NCBI GenBank assembly: GCA_023391335.1
Contig: JAEWBG010000038.1
Span: 8,995 to 72,994, forward strand
Reading direction: 5' to 3'
DNA length: 64,000 bases
DNA from: Pseudomonadota bacterium
Lineage (GTDB): Bacteria; Pseudomonadota; Gammaproteobacteria; Steroidobacterales; Steroidobacteraceae
Within the stretch, counting starts at the first letter, position 1. Every line of letters begins with the position of its first letter. Of this stretch, positions 24,625-33,735 are shown in pieces. Both the position numbers and the translations under genes were made by a program. The notes below the pieces were generated by a model, which was not told the DNA's origin, made no database searches, and saw nothing but the letters and a program-made list of their open reading frames with translations.

Positions 24625-26637
24625 ATGACCAAAGATCGGCGAAGAGTACTGGCGAATGCGATTCGTGCATTGGCCATGGATGCGGTTCAGAAGGCCAATT
24701 CCGGTCACCCCGGCATGCCGATGGGCATGGCGGACATCGCCGAAGTGCTGTGGAACGACCACCTCAAACACAATCCCGCGAATCCCACTTGGGCCAATCG
24801 CGATCGTTTCATCCTCTCTAACGGCCACGGTTCGATGTTGCTTTATGCACTGTTGAACTTGAGCGGCTATCCCTTGCCGATGGATCAGCTCAAAGCGTTC
24901 CGCCAATTCGGTTCGCACACGGCCGGGCATCCCGAGCACGACAACCATATCGGCATCGAAACCACCACCGGTCCGCTGGGCCAAGGCCTGGCCAACTCGG
25001 TCGGTTTCGCGCTTGCTGAAAAGCTGCTCGCTGCTGAATTCAATCGTCCTGGCCACACCGTCGTCGATCACAACACTTATGTGTTCCTGGGCGATGGCTG
25101 CTTGATGGAAGGCGTTTCGCATGAAGCCTGCTCTCTCGCCGGCACCTGGAAGCTCGGCAAGCTAATCGCCTTCTACGACGACAACGGCATCTCGATCGAC
25201 GGCGAAGTGCATGGTTGGTTCACCGATAACACGCCGAAGCGATTCGAGGCCTATGGCTGGCATGTGATCCCAGGTGTCGACGGTCACGATGCGGATGCGA
25301 TTGAAGCGGCCATTAAGAAAGCGAAAGCTGAAACGGATAAGCCAACTTTGATCTGCTGCAAGACGATCATCGGCTGGGGTGCGCCCAACAAGCAGGGCAC
25401 TGAAGCGACTCACGGCGCGGCGCTCGGTGCTGACGAAGTGGCTGCCGCGCGCAAGTTCCTAAATTGGTCGTACGAGCCGTTCGTGATCCCAGACGACATC
25501 CGCAAGGATTGGGACGCGCACGAACGTGGCGCCAAGCGAGAGCATGAGTGGAAGGCCGCGTTCGATAAATATCGCGCCGCATTTCCCGATCTGGCACGCG
25601 AGTTCGAGCGCCGCATGAAAGGCGAGTTGCCGAGCAACTTCGCAGAGGTGGTTCGCGAATACGTCGGCCAAGTGTCGCAAGCGACCAATGCATTGGCTTC
25701 GCGTCAGTCGTCGCAGGCTGCGCTCAACGCCTACGGGCCCAAGGTGCCTGAACTGCTGGGCGGCTCGGCGGATCTCACCGGTTCCAACAACACGAATCGC
25801 AAGGACTCGCGTGCGATCACGGGTGACGATCCAAGCGGCAACTACTTGCACTACGGTGTTCGCGAGTTCGGCATGTCCGCGATCATGAACGGCATCGCGT
25901 TGCACGGCGGCTTCATTCCGTACGGCGGCACGTTCCTCGTGTTCTCTGATTACGCACGCAATGCAATGCGTATGTCGGCGCTGATGAAACAGCGCGTCAT
26001 TTACGTGATGACCCACGATTCGATCGGATTGGGCGAAGACGGCCCGACGCACCAGCCCATCGAACACGTGCCGAGCTTACGTTTGATTCCGAATATGACG
26101 GTGTGGCGTCCATGCGATTCCACTGAAACCGCGGTCGCATGGGCGGATTCGATCGAGCGTCGTGACGGGCCGAGCACGCTGGCTCTGACGCGTCAGGCGA
26201 TGCCGCCGCAGCCGCGCACGGCAGAGCAGATCGCGAACATTCGTCGGGGTGGCTACGTGCTGAAGGATTGCGAAGGCACGCCCGAGGCCATCCTGATCGC
26301 GACCGGCTCGGAAGTTTCCGTTGCAGTCGATGCGGCGAACGCGCTGCAGCAAAAGGGCCGCCGCGTCCGCGTCGTTTCGATGCCGTCTACAAATGTCTTC
26401 GAGAGTCAGGACGAAGGCTATCGCGAACAAGTGTTGCCTCGTGCTGTCGAAGCTCGCGTAGCGGTTGAAGCTGCGGCGCCTGGCACTTGGTGGCGGTACG
26501 TCGGCACCAAAGGCGCGGTGGTTGGCATGAACAGCTTCGGCGCCTCAGGCGTCGCCAAGGATCTCTTCAAACACTTCGGCTTCACCGCTGAGAACGTGGC
26601 CAATACGGTTGAGCGAGTGCTCGGCGCGAAGGCCTGA
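24625..26637 (+). CDS. tkt: Transketolase
   Basis: A 670-residue thiamine-diphosphate enzyme that moves two-carbon units between sugar phosphates in the non-oxidative pentose phosphate pathway. The TPP-binding GDG motif in FLGDGCLMEGVSHEA is followed at normal spacing by the asparagine of YDDNGISIDG. The substrate motif GEDGPTHQPIEH near residue 475 is canonical, as is the N-terminal ANSGHPGMPMG. The length equals that of bacterial transketolases. The start is the ATG giving MTKDRRRVLANAIRAL; an upstream in-frame ATG adds 13 unconvincing residues. It opens the glycolytic cluster tkt-gap-pgk-pyk and supplies glyceraldehyde-3-phosphate to it. Confidence 0.97.
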   Translation: MTKDRRRVLANAIRALAMDAVQKANSGHPGMPMGMADIAEVLWNDHLKHNPANPTWANRDRFILSNGHGSMLLYALLNLSGYPLPMDQLKAFRQFGSHTAGHPEHDNHIGIETTTGPLGQGLANSVGFALAEKLLAAEFNRPGHTVVDHNTYVFLGDGCLMEGVSHEACSLAGTWKLGKLIAFYDDNGISIDGEVHGWFTDNTPKRFEAYGWHVIPGVDGHDADAIEAAIKKAKAETDKPTLICCKTIIGWGAPNKQGTEATHGAALGADEVAAARKFLNWSYEPFVIPDDIRKDWDAHERGAKREHEWKAAFDKYRAAFPDLAREFERRMKGELPSNFAEVVREYVGQVSQATNALASRQSSQAALNAYGPKVPELLGGSADLTGSNNTNRKDSRAITGDDPSGNYLHYGVREFGMSAIMNGIALHGGFIPYGGTFLVFSDYARNAMRMSALMKQRVIYVMTHDSIGLGEDGPTHQPIEHVPSLRLIPNMTVWRPCDSTETAVAWADSIERRDGPSTLALTRQAMPPQPRTAEQIANIRRGGYVLKDCEGTPEAILIATGSEVSVAVDAANALQQKGRRVRVVSMPSTNVFESQDEGYREQVLPRAVEARVAVEAAAPGTWWRYVGTKGAVVGMNSFGASGVAKDLFKHFGFTAENVANTVERVLGAKA

Positions 26638-26716
26638 GGTTTGTGACGAGTTTTTGTTAGTCCCGCTGTTTCTGAAAGCTACAGGTGACAGCCCAGTGCC
26701 AAGCACGTTTCGGGTC

Positions 26717-26744
26717 ACAGCCTTCGGCCTACAGCCTACAGCCT
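26717..26744 (+). repeat. Four tandem 7-bp ACAGCCT-type units before gap
   Basis: The heptads ACAGCCT, TCGGCCT, ACAGCCT, ACAGCCT run without a break and end just before TATTTTTAGAGG, the ribosome-binding region of gap. The unit differs from the AGTCACY arrays but the period is the same. Confidence 0.9.
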
Positions 26745-26763
26745 ATTTTTAGAGGTAATTGAG

Positions 26764-27762
26764 ATGCCTATTAAGGTTGGTATTAACGGGTTCGGTCGCA
26801 TCGGGCGCATGGTGTTTCGTGCGGCCGTGCAGAATTTTCCGGAAGTCGAGATCGTAGGCATCAACGATCTGCTCGAGCCGGACTATCTGGCCTACATGCT
26901 GAAATACGATTCCGTGCACGGACGGTTCAAGGGCGATGTGTCGGTCGACGGCAATACGTTGGTGGTCAATGGCAAGAAGATCCGTCTCAGCGCCGTCAAA
27001 GATCCGGCTGAACTGAAGTGGGGCGAAGTGGGCGCAGACATCGTCGTCGAATCGACGGGATTGTTCCTCACGAAAGAGACCGCGCAGAAGCACATCGCTG
27101 CCGGTGCCAAGAAAGTGATTATGTCGGCGCCGTCGAAGGACGACACACCGATGTTCGTCTTCGGCGTCAACGACAAGACCTACGCGGGTCAGACGATCAT
27201 CTCCAACGCGTCATGCACGACCAACTGCTTGGCGCCGATTGCCAAGGTGTTAAACGACAGCTTCGGGATCAAGCGCGGACTGATGACGACGGTGCACGCC
27301 GCCACGGCGACTCAGAAGACCGTTGACGGCCCATCGAACAAGGATTGGCGCGGTGGTCGCGGCATCCTCGAGAACATCATTCCGTCGTCCACCGGCGCTG
27401 CAAAAGCCGTGGGTGTCGTCATTCCAGAACTGAACAAGAAACTGACGGGTATGGCGTTCCGCGTGCCGACATCCGACGTTTCAGTGGTGGATCTGACGGT
27501 TGAGTTGAAGCAAGAAACGACCTACGAGCAGATCTGCAAAGCAATGAAGGCTGCATCTGAAGGCGCGATGAAGGGCGTGCTCGGATACACGGAAGAGAAA
27601 GTGGTGGCCACCGATTTCCGCGGCGATGCACGGACCTCGATCTTCGACGCGGAAGCTGGAATCGCGCTCGACGGTACCTTCGTGAAGGTCGTTTCGTGGT
27701 ACGACAACGAATGGGGTTATTCGAACAAGGTTCTGGAGATGGCTCGCGTCATTGCGAAGTAA
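26764..27762 (+). CDS. gap: Glyceraldehyde-3-phosphate dehydrogenase, type I
   Basis: A 332-residue enzyme that oxidises and phosphorylates glyceraldehyde-3-phosphate to 1,3-bisphosphoglycerate. The catalytic cysteine is C151 in SNASCTTNCLAP. The Rossmann start is VGINGFGRIGR (5-15), and the acidic GINDL (32-36) favours NAD+ over NADP+. The C-terminal WYDNEWGYSNK is intact. GAGGT lies 8-12 bases before the ATG. It is the second gene of the glycolytic run. Its upstream spacer carries a heptad array, and a UUCG hairpin separates it from pgk. Confidence 0.97.
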   Translation: MPIKVGINGFGRIGRMVFRAAVQNFPEVEIVGINDLLEPDYLAYMLKYDSVHGRFKGDVSVDGNTLVVNGKKIRLSAVKDPAELKWGEVGADIVVESTGLFLTKETAQKHIAAGAKKVIMSAPSKDDTPMFVFGVNDKTYAGQTIISNASCTTNCLAPIAKVLNDSFGIKRGLMTTVHAATATQKTVDGPSNKDWRGGRGILENIIPSSTGAAKAVGVVIPELNKKLTGMAFRVPTSDVSVVDLTVELKQETTYEQICKAMKAASEGAMKGVLGYTEEKVVATDFRGDARTSIFDAEAGIALDGTFVKVVSWYDNEWGYSNKVLEMARVIAK

Positions 27763-27850
27763 CGCGGACCGCGTAGCGATCGGCCACTGGCCAGCTGGCT
27801 AAACGACCATCTGGCCGGGGGGCTGATCGCCCTCAAGCCTCTTCTCTCTT

Positions 27851-27876
27851 CAACCGGCTGGTTCGCTAGCCGGTTG
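27851..27876 (+). promoter_or_regulatory. Hairpin with TTCG loop between gap and pgk
   Basis: CAACCGGCTGG and CTAGCCGGTTG pair over 11 positions with one G-T wobble, around a TTCG tetraloop. No T-run follows. The hairpin sits 20 bases before the pgk ATG and could set mRNA processing or attenuation between gap and pgk. Confidence 0.55.
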
Positions 27877-27895
27877 TCTCGATTCTGGAGCTTCC

Positions 27896-29074
27896 ATGCC
27901 AATTCTCCGCATGACCGATCTTGATTTGCGCGGCAAGCGCGTACTGATCCGCGAGGATCTCAACGTGCCGGTGCAGAACGGCGTAGTGACGTCGGATGCG
28001 CGTATTCGTGCATCGCTACCGACGATTCAAGCTGCAAAGAACGCGGGTGCGCGCGTGATCGTCATGTCGCACTTGGGCCGTCCTGAAGAAGGCGTCTACA
28101 ACGAGGAGTTCTCGATGGCGCCGGTTGCGCAGCGGCTCTCGGAGTTGCTCGGCTTCAAGGTGCGTCTGGAGAAGAATTGGCTGGACGGCGTCGAGTGCGG
28201 CGTCGGCGAAGTCGTCCTCGTCGAGAACGTGCGTTTCAACAAGGGCGAGAAAAAGGACAAAGAGGATCTTGCCAAGAAGATGGCCGCACTGTGCGATGTA
28301 TATGTCATGGACGCATTCGGTACGTCGCATCGTGCCGAAGCCAGCACTCATGGCGTCGGCAAATTCGCGCCCGTTGCATGCGCTGGTCCATTGTTGATGA
28401 ACGAACTCGAAGCGCTCGAGAAGGCATTGGAAAAGCCGAAGCGTCCGCTAGTCGCGATCGTCGCGGGCTCAAAGGTCTCGACGAAGCTGACAGTCCTCGA
28501 GAGCTTGTTGACGAAGGTCGACAAGTTGATCGTCGGCGGTGGCATCGCGAACACGTTCCTGGCTGCGCAAGGTCACAAAGTCGGCAAGTCGCTGATCGAA
28601 GCAGACATGATCGATATCGCGAAAGGCCTTCTCGCCAAATCGAAAGAACTCAACGTCGACATTCCGCTGCCTACAGACGTGGTCGTTGCCAAAGAATTCT
28701 CGGCGAACGCCGAAGCCGATGTGAAGTCGATCAGCAGCGTCGGTGCCGATGAAATGATTCTCGACATCGGCCCGGACACCGCTCAGCGTTTCGCACAGCT
28801 GCTTCAAGGGGCAGGCTCCGTCGTGTGGAACGGTCCTGTCGGCGTGTTCGAATTCGATCAATTCGGCGAGGGCACTCGTACGCTTGCGCAAGCCATTGCC
28901 AAGAGTCCTGCATTCTCGATCGCAGGCGGCGGCGATACCCTGGCCGCCATCGAGAAGTACGGCGTGGAAGAAGACATCTCCTATATCTCGACCGGCGGTG
29001 GTGCATTCCTCGAATTCTTGGAAGGCAAGAAGTTGCCGGCCGTCGCGATGCTCGAAGAACGCAGCAACAAGTAG
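27896..29074 (+). CDS. pgk: Phosphoglycerate kinase
   Basis: A 392-residue two-domain kinase that transfers phosphate from 1,3-bisphosphoglycerate to ADP. The N-domain substrate motif is REDLNVPVQNG near residue 19 (arginine and aspartate for the phosphoglycerate), with SHLGRP near 59. The C-domain nucleotide motifs are AGSKVSTKL near 193, NGPVGVFEF near 318 and STGGGAFLEFLEG near 362. The length is normal for bacteria. It follows gap after 133 bases and precedes pyk by 54 bases. Confidence 0.97.
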   Translation: MPILRMTDLDLRGKRVLIREDLNVPVQNGVVTSDARIRASLPTIQAAKNAGARVIVMSHLGRPEEGVYNEEFSMAPVAQRLSELLGFKVRLEKNWLDGVECGVGEVVLVENVRFNKGEKKDKEDLAKKMAALCDVYVMDAFGTSHRAEASTHGVGKFAPVACAGPLLMNELEALEKALEKPKRPLVAIVAGSKVSTKLTVLESLLTKVDKLIVGGGIANTFLAAQGHKVGKSLIEADMIDIAKGLLAKSKELNVDIPLPTDVVVAKEFSANAEADVKSISSVGADEMILDIGPDTAQRFAQLLQGAGSVVWNGPVGVFEFDQFGEGTRTLAQAIAKSPAFSIAGGGDTLAAIEKYGVEEDISYISTGGGAFLEFLEGKKLPAVAMLEERSNK

Positions 29075-29090
29075 TCCGCGTTCGCCTGCT

Positions 29091-29118
29091 ATTCACTACC
29101 CGCAAGTCACTAGCCACT
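29091..29118 (+). repeat. Imperfect 7-bp array between pgk and pyk
   Basis: The heptads ATTCACT, ACCCGCA, AGTCACT, AGCCACT occur in a row in the 54-base spacer. Three of the four resemble the AGTCACY unit found after rubredoxin. The array ends ten bases before the pyk ATG, leaving no clear Shine-Dalgarno for pyk. Confidence 0.75.
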
Positions 29119-29128
29119 TCTAATCTAT

Positions 29129-30562
29129 ATGCTTCGACGAACGAAGATCCTCACGACGCTCGGTCCGGCCACTGACAATCCCAAGGTTCTCACCGAGCTG
29201 ATCCGCGCCGGCGCCGACGTCGTGCGCGTGAACTTCTCGCATGGCGAGCCGGAGTTTCATGCGAAGCGCGTGCAGATGGTGCGGCAGGCTGCAGAGGAGG
29301 TTGGCAAATGGGTTGCCATCCTCGGCGACTTGCAGGGCCCGAAGATCCGTATCGATCGCTTTGTCGACGGCAAGATCTTTTTGAACGAGGGCGAACCGTT
29401 CACGTTGGATGTGTCGCTGGATCCGCGCGGCGGGACGCAGAAGAGCGTGGGCGTTGCGTACAAAGAATTGCCGAAGGATGTGCGAGCTGGCGACACGCTG
29501 TTGCTGAATGACGGCCTCATCGTTCTTGAGGTCGACAAGGTCGACGGGCCGCGAATCGAGACGCATGTCGTCGTCGGCGGCGAGCTGTCGGACAAGAAGG
29601 GCATCAACAAGCAGGGCGGGGGGCTTTCCGCGGGTGCGCTGACGGACAAAGATCGCGAAGACATCAAGCTCGCTGCGAGCTTGGGTGTCGACTACATGGC
29701 AGTGTCGTTCGCGCGCGATGGCGATGACATGATCGAAGCTCGCGATCTGTTGCGCAAAGCCGGCGGTCAGGGTCACTTGGTCGCGAAGATCGAACGCAGC
29801 GAAGCGCTCGTCAATTTGGATCGCATCATCGTCGAGAGCGATGCGGTCATGGTGGCGCGTGGCGACCTTGGAGTGGAAGTCGGTAACGCTGAACTCACGG
29901 GTCTGCAGAAGCACATCATCGCAGAGACGCGTAAGCGCAATCGTGTCGTGATCACCGCGACACAGATGATGGAGTCGATGATTACAAACCCGGTACCGAC
30001 GCGGGCGGAAGTGTCGGACGTCGCGAATGCAGTGATGGATGGCACCGATGCCGTGATGCTTTCGGGCGAGAGCGCAGTCGGCAAGTATCCGGTCAAAGCC
30101 GTGCAGGCAATGGCGCAGGTCATCTTGGGTGCGGAGAAGTACGAGGCATCGCATTCGCCGATCGTGCATCGAAGCGAAGGCGGGATGTGGGAAAAGACAG
30201 ACGAGGCCATCGCCAAGGCCGTCATGTACACCGCGAATCACTTGAAGGTGAAGGCGATCGTTGCGCTGACGGAGTCGGGCTCTACGCCACTCTGGATGTC
30301 GCGCATCCGCGCGGACATCCCGATTTACGCGTTCACACGTCACGAAGAAACGCGTCGTCGTGTGATGCTTTATCGCGGTGTGTATCCCGTGACCTTCGAT
30401 ATCACCCACACCAACGCGCAATTGCTCTACGCCGATATCTTCAAGCTCATGCTGAAAATGGGCATGGTGGATCAGGGCGATCGCATCATTCTCACGAAGG
30501 GTGAATTGTCGGGTGTATCCGGCAAGACCAATGCGATGAAGATCCTCGAGGTGAAGGCGTAA
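29129..30562 (+). CDS. pyk: Pyruvate kinase
   Basis: A 477-residue enzyme that makes ATP and pyruvate from phosphoenolpyruvate and ADP. The active-site motifs are intact: RRTKILTTLGPA at the start, VNFSHG near residue 34, the lysine of LVAKIERSEAL, the metal-binding MVARGDLGVEV, and ITATQMMESMI. The C-terminal domain is complete and ends KTNAMKILEVKA, so allosteric control is possible. The cell therefore has a separate pyruvate kinase alongside a PPi-type PFK, and uses PPi only at the upper step. It is the last gene of the tkt-gap-pgk-pyk run. No fba follows; a penicillin-acylase-like gene is next. Confidence 0.97.
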   Translation: MLRRTKILTTLGPATDNPKVLTELIRAGADVVRVNFSHGEPEFHAKRVQMVRQAAEEVGKWVAILGDLQGPKIRIDRFVDGKIFLNEGEPFTLDVSLDPRGGTQKSVGVAYKELPKDVRAGDTLLLNDGLIVLEVDKVDGPRIETHVVVGGELSDKKGINKQGGGLSAGALTDKDREDIKLAASLGVDYMAVSFARDGDDMIEARDLLRKAGGQGHLVAKIERSEALVNLDRIIVESDAVMVARGDLGVEVGNAELTGLQKHIIAETRKRNRVVITATQMMESMITNPVPTRAEVSDVANAVMDGTDAVMLSGESAVGKYPVKAVQAMAQVILGAEKYEASHSPIVHRSEGGMWEKTDEAIAKAVMYTANHLKVKAIVALTESGSTPLWMSRIRADIPIYAFTRHEETRRRVMLYRGVYPVTFDITHTNAQLLYADIFKLMLKMGMVDQGDRIILTKGELSGVSGKTNAMKILEVKA

Positions 30563-30590
30563 GCGCCTTTGTCCGCATCGATTCGAATCG

Positions 30591-30613
30591 GGGCGCCCCA
30601 TTCGCGGGCGCCC
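30591..30613 (+). terminator. GC-rich hairpin after pyk
   Basis: GGGCGCCC occurs twice seven bases apart and, being its own reverse complement, can form a perfect 8-bp stem. It lies 29 bases after the pyk stop. Only a weak AT stretch (AATATT) follows, so strong intrinsic termination is uncertain. Confidence 0.45.
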
Positions 30614-30653
30614 AATATTCGCCTCTGAGCTTTTCTGAGCTGGCTTAAGCTCG

Positions 30654-33029
30654 ATGCGCCTCCTGAAGTACGTTGCTGGCGCACTCTTCATTCTCCTCGT
30701 TGTTGCCGCCTCGCTGGTCTACTTCACATTCCGCGCGAGCCTTCCCCAAATCAGCGGGACATTGGCGCAAGCTGAACTCGCATCGCCCGCAACCGTAGAG
30801 CGCGATTCGTACGGCGCACCGACGATTCGAGCCAAGACACGCGCGGATCTCGCCTTTGCGACGGGCGTCGCTCATGCCCAAGATCGATTCTTTCAGATGG
30901 ATCTGATGCGACGCGCGGCGGCTGGAGAGCTGGCGGAATTGTTGGGGCCGGCCGTGCTTGAAACCGACAAGCATTTGCGGATCCACGGCTTTCGATACGT
31001 CGCGCGACAGGTACTGCGCGATGCATCGGACGAACAGCGTCGCTGGATCGACGCGTACGTCGCGGGGGTGAACTTCGCGCTCGCTCACGCGCGCTCGCGC
31101 CCGTGGGAATACCTGTTGCTGCGGCAGCAGCCTCGCGCGTGGAGTGCGGAAGACTGTTTGCTGGTCGCTTTTTCGATGTATTTGGATCTCAACGATTCCA
31201 ACGGTGCCAAGGAAGTTGCCAATGCGCAGTTGCGAGCGAGTCTTCCGCCGCAGCTGTACGCGTTCATCCATCCGCCGGGGACTGAGTGGGATGCGCCGCT
31301 TTCAGGAGGTGTATGGCGAGGCGCAAAAATTCCCGGAAGCGATGTCATCGACCTCCGGCACACGAACGCGAAACTCGCACGTGTCGAGTCATTCGAAGAT
31401 CCAGATGTACTTGGAAGTAATAACTGGGCAGTGGCGGGAACGCATACGGCAGATGGCGCGGCGTTGCTCGCAAGCGATATGCACTTGCCGCTGCGCCTGC
31501 CGAACGTGTGGTATCAGGCTCGATTGATCGTCGAGGCCAACGGAGCCGATCGACGAGATCTGACCGGTGTGACGCTGCCCGGTCTGCCGCTACTGATCGC
31601 AGGGAGTAACGGTCGCGTCGCATGGAGCTATACCAATAGCTACGGCGATTGGACAGACGTGGCCGTTGTCGAAGCCGATCCTTTGAGTTCGGATCGCTAT
31701 CTCACACCGGACGGGCCGGAGCCGTTCACAGTTCGTCACGAACGCATCGATGTGCGTGGCGGACAACCGCACTCGGTTGAAGTGAAGGCGACGCGTTGGG
31801 GGCCTGTTGTCGCGCGCGATGCGAGTCATCATGACTTGGCGCTAGCTTGGACCGCGCATTCCTCGCGAGCGACGAATCTCAACTTGTTTGCCTTCGAATC
31901 CGCTACTTCCGTCGAAGAGCTGCTGCAACTGGCGAATCGCGGTGGCGGTCCTGTTCAGAACGTCATTGCAGCCGATTCTCAAGGCCACATCGGCTGGACC
32001 TTGATGGGTCAAATCCCAATTCGAGGAGACTACGACAGTTCTGTCCCGTCATCGTGGAGCGCTTCGGGTTCTGGATGGCAAGGATGGCTCGCGCCCGAGG
32101 CGTACCCGCGAATCATCGATCCATCTTCGGGCCGCTTATGGACTGCAAACGCGCGCACGTTGGAAGTCGAGCGGCTCGCTGCCTTGCTGGGTGATGGTGG
32201 ATTCGATCTGGGTGCGCGTGCAGCTCAGATTCGCGACGACTTGTTTGCGCTGCCGAGTGCGACGCGCGAAGACATGGCCAAGATCCAACTGGATGATCGT
32301 GCCTTGTTTCTCACGCGATGGCATGACTTGCTGTTGGATCTTTTGACTGATGAGGCGGTAGCGCATAGCGATCTTCGTCGGCGCGCAAAAAATGCGGTGA
32401 GGGATTGGTCGGGGCGAGCGGTGGCCGGTGATGTCGGCTATCGGATCGTGCGCGCGTTTCGCATGCGCGTACGCGACGAGGTGTATTCGTGGCTGACTGC
32501 AGCGGCGCGGGAGCAATTCCCAGAAGGCCAGTTTGCCCCCTCGGCCCAATTCGAAGGGCCGCTCTGGCAGATTGTCACTGAGCGGCCGGGCCATCTGTTG
32601 CCGAGCCGATTCTCATCGTGGGCCGATGCTTTGCTGGCGTCGCTCGATGCGACGCTAAGGGAGTTGGAAAAGGAGTGCGGCACGTTGGATGAGTGCACCT
32701 GGGGCAAAGCGAATACGCTCGCGATTCGCCACCCGCTGTCCGCTGCACTGCCGTTGGCGCGAGCATGGCTCGACATGCCGGAGGTCCCAGTCGATGGCGA
32801 TACATGGATGCCGCGTGTGCAGGGCCCGAAGTTCGGCGCGTCAGAAAGGATGGTGATTTCGCCGGGCAAGGAGGCCGAAGCTCTATTCCAAATGCCAAGT
32901 GGCCCCGTGGATCATCCGCTCTCGCCGTTCTATGGTGCGGGCCACTCGGACTGGGTTAGCGGTAAGCCGCGACCGCTGCGACCCGGCGCGGCCATAGACG
33001 TGTTGACGCTGACACCTGCGCCGCAATAG
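30654..33029 (+). CDS. Penicillin acylase family N-terminal-nucleophile hydrolase
   Basis: A 791-residue exported protein. It has an uncleaved or cleavable N-terminal membrane segment (about 5-26), an alpha-chain region with the family motifs VERDSYGAPTIRA (48-60) and GVAHAQDRFFQMDLMRR (71-87), and an autocatalytic site at S255 in GSNNW. Cleavage before Ser255 would give a two-chain enzyme whose beta chain starts with the catalytic serine. Family members cut amide bonds in penicillin G, cephalosporins or acyl-homoserine lactones. The sequence alone does not say which; AHL or other acyl-amide substrates are plausible for a soil bacterium. It is convergent with the Bcp-like peroxiredoxin gene. 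Confidence 0.9.
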   Translation: MRLLKYVAGALFILLVVAASLVYFTFRASLPQISGTLAQAELASPATVERDSYGAPTIRAKTRADLAFATGVAHAQDRFFQMDLMRRAAAGELAELLGPAVLETDKHLRIHGFRYVARQVLRDASDEQRRWIDAYVAGVNFALAHARSRPWEYLLLRQQPRAWSAEDCLLVAFSMYLDLNDSNGAKEVANAQLRASLPPQLYAFIHPPGTEWDAPLSGGVWRGAKIPGSDVIDLRHTNAKLARVESFEDPDVLGSNNWAVAGTHTADGAALLASDMHLPLRLPNVWYQARLIVEANGADRRDLTGVTLPGLPLLIAGSNGRVAWSYTNSYGDWTDVAVVEADPLSSDRYLTPDGPEPFTVRHERIDVRGGQPHSVEVKATRWGPVVARDASHHDLALAWTAHSSRATNLNLFAFESATSVEELLQLANRGGGPVQNVIAADSQGHIGWTLMGQIPIRGDYDSSVPSSWSASGSGWQGWLAPEAYPRIIDPSSGRLWTANARTLEVERLAALLGDGGFDLGARAAQIRDDLFALPSATREDMAKIQLDDRALFLTRWHDLLLDLLTDEAVAHSDLRRRAKNAVRDWSGRAVAGDVGYRIVRAFRMRVRDEVYSWLTAAAREQFPEGQFAPSAQFEGPLWQIVTERPGHLLPSRFSSWADALLASLDATLRELEKECGTLDECTWGKANTLAIRHPLSAALPLARAWLDMPEVPVDGDTWMPRVQGPKFGASERMVISPGKEAEALFQMPSGPVDHPLSPFYGAGHSDWVSGKPRPLRPGAAIDVLTLTPAPQ

Positions 33030-33037
33030 CTACGTGT

Positions 33038-33598
33038 TTAGGACTTCTGCTTCTGCAATTCCTGCAGATCTTTCAATACCGACTGAGAGTGGCCCTTCGG
33101 TTCGACGTCCGGGTAGTACTTGACGACACGGCCATCAGGATCGATCAAGAACGTTTCGCGCCGTGCCAATTCCATCGCCCCGAGATAGTTTTTCAGTACT
33201 CCATACGTGCGTGCCGTTTCCTTCGATGGATCTGCCAACAAAGTGAACGGCAGGGTACGTTGATGCTTTTCCTTCAGGGCTTGCTCGAAGCGCTTGTGAG
33301 AGGCGACGTCATCGACGCTGATCCCGAGAACCACCGCGCCCGCATCACGAAAGCCAAAGATGTTGTCGGTGAAGTCGCACGCTTCCTCAGTGCAGCCGGG
33401 GGTTTGATCCTTGGGATAGAAGTAGAGCACGACCCACTTGCCGCGATAGTCTTTGAGTTCGTGCCACTTCCCGTTCTGATCTTGCAGTTTGAACGCAGGG
33501 GCGGCACTGCCGATTCGAGGCACATCCGCATCGGCAACAAATGCCCAAAGTGCCAAGGCGAGCACGCCGAGTAGTTGGAAGGTCCGCAGAGATTTCAT
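33038..33598 (-). CDS. Exported Bcp/AhpC-type peroxiredoxin
   Basis: A 186-residue thioredoxin-fold peroxidase with an N-terminal signal peptide (hydrophobic LLGVLALALWAFVADA, 9-24), which is unusual since Bcp itself is cytoplasmic. The peroxidatic cysteine is C69 in YPKDQTPGCTEEACDF, and C74 five residues on is the resolving cysteine of the atypical 2-Cys (Bcp) class. It should reduce hydroperoxides in the periplasm, using an unknown thiol donor. The upstream neighbour is the divergent patatin gene and the downstream neighbour is the convergent acylase gene. Family and active site are secure; export is predicted. Confidence 0.9.
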   Translation of the reverse strand: MKSLRTFQLLGVLALALWAFVADADVPRIGSAAPAFKLQDQNGKWHELKDYRGKWVVLYFYPKDQTPGCTEEACDFTDNIFGFRDAGAVVLGISVDDVASHKRFEQALKEKHQRTLPFTLLADPSKETARTYGVLKNYLGAMELARRETFLIDPDGRVVKYYPDVEPKGHSQSVLKDLQELQKQKS

Positions 33599-33735
33599 GG
33601 GTGCCCCTAAAAAGCGCGAGTGGCTACTGTGCCATACTACGCGCCGCCAAGAGTGTGGCCATTGCGCTGAACTCGCCCTTAATGCCTGTGTGATCTCCGA
33701 CCATCACTGCACCTGCTCGGCCACTCTTCCGCGTC

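Noticed and set aside
29120..30691. Open frame of 523 codons on the minus strand opposite pyk
   Set aside because: It is fully antisense to a clear pyruvate kinase gene and has no domain. Long antisense frames are common opposite GC-rich genes with strong third-position bias.
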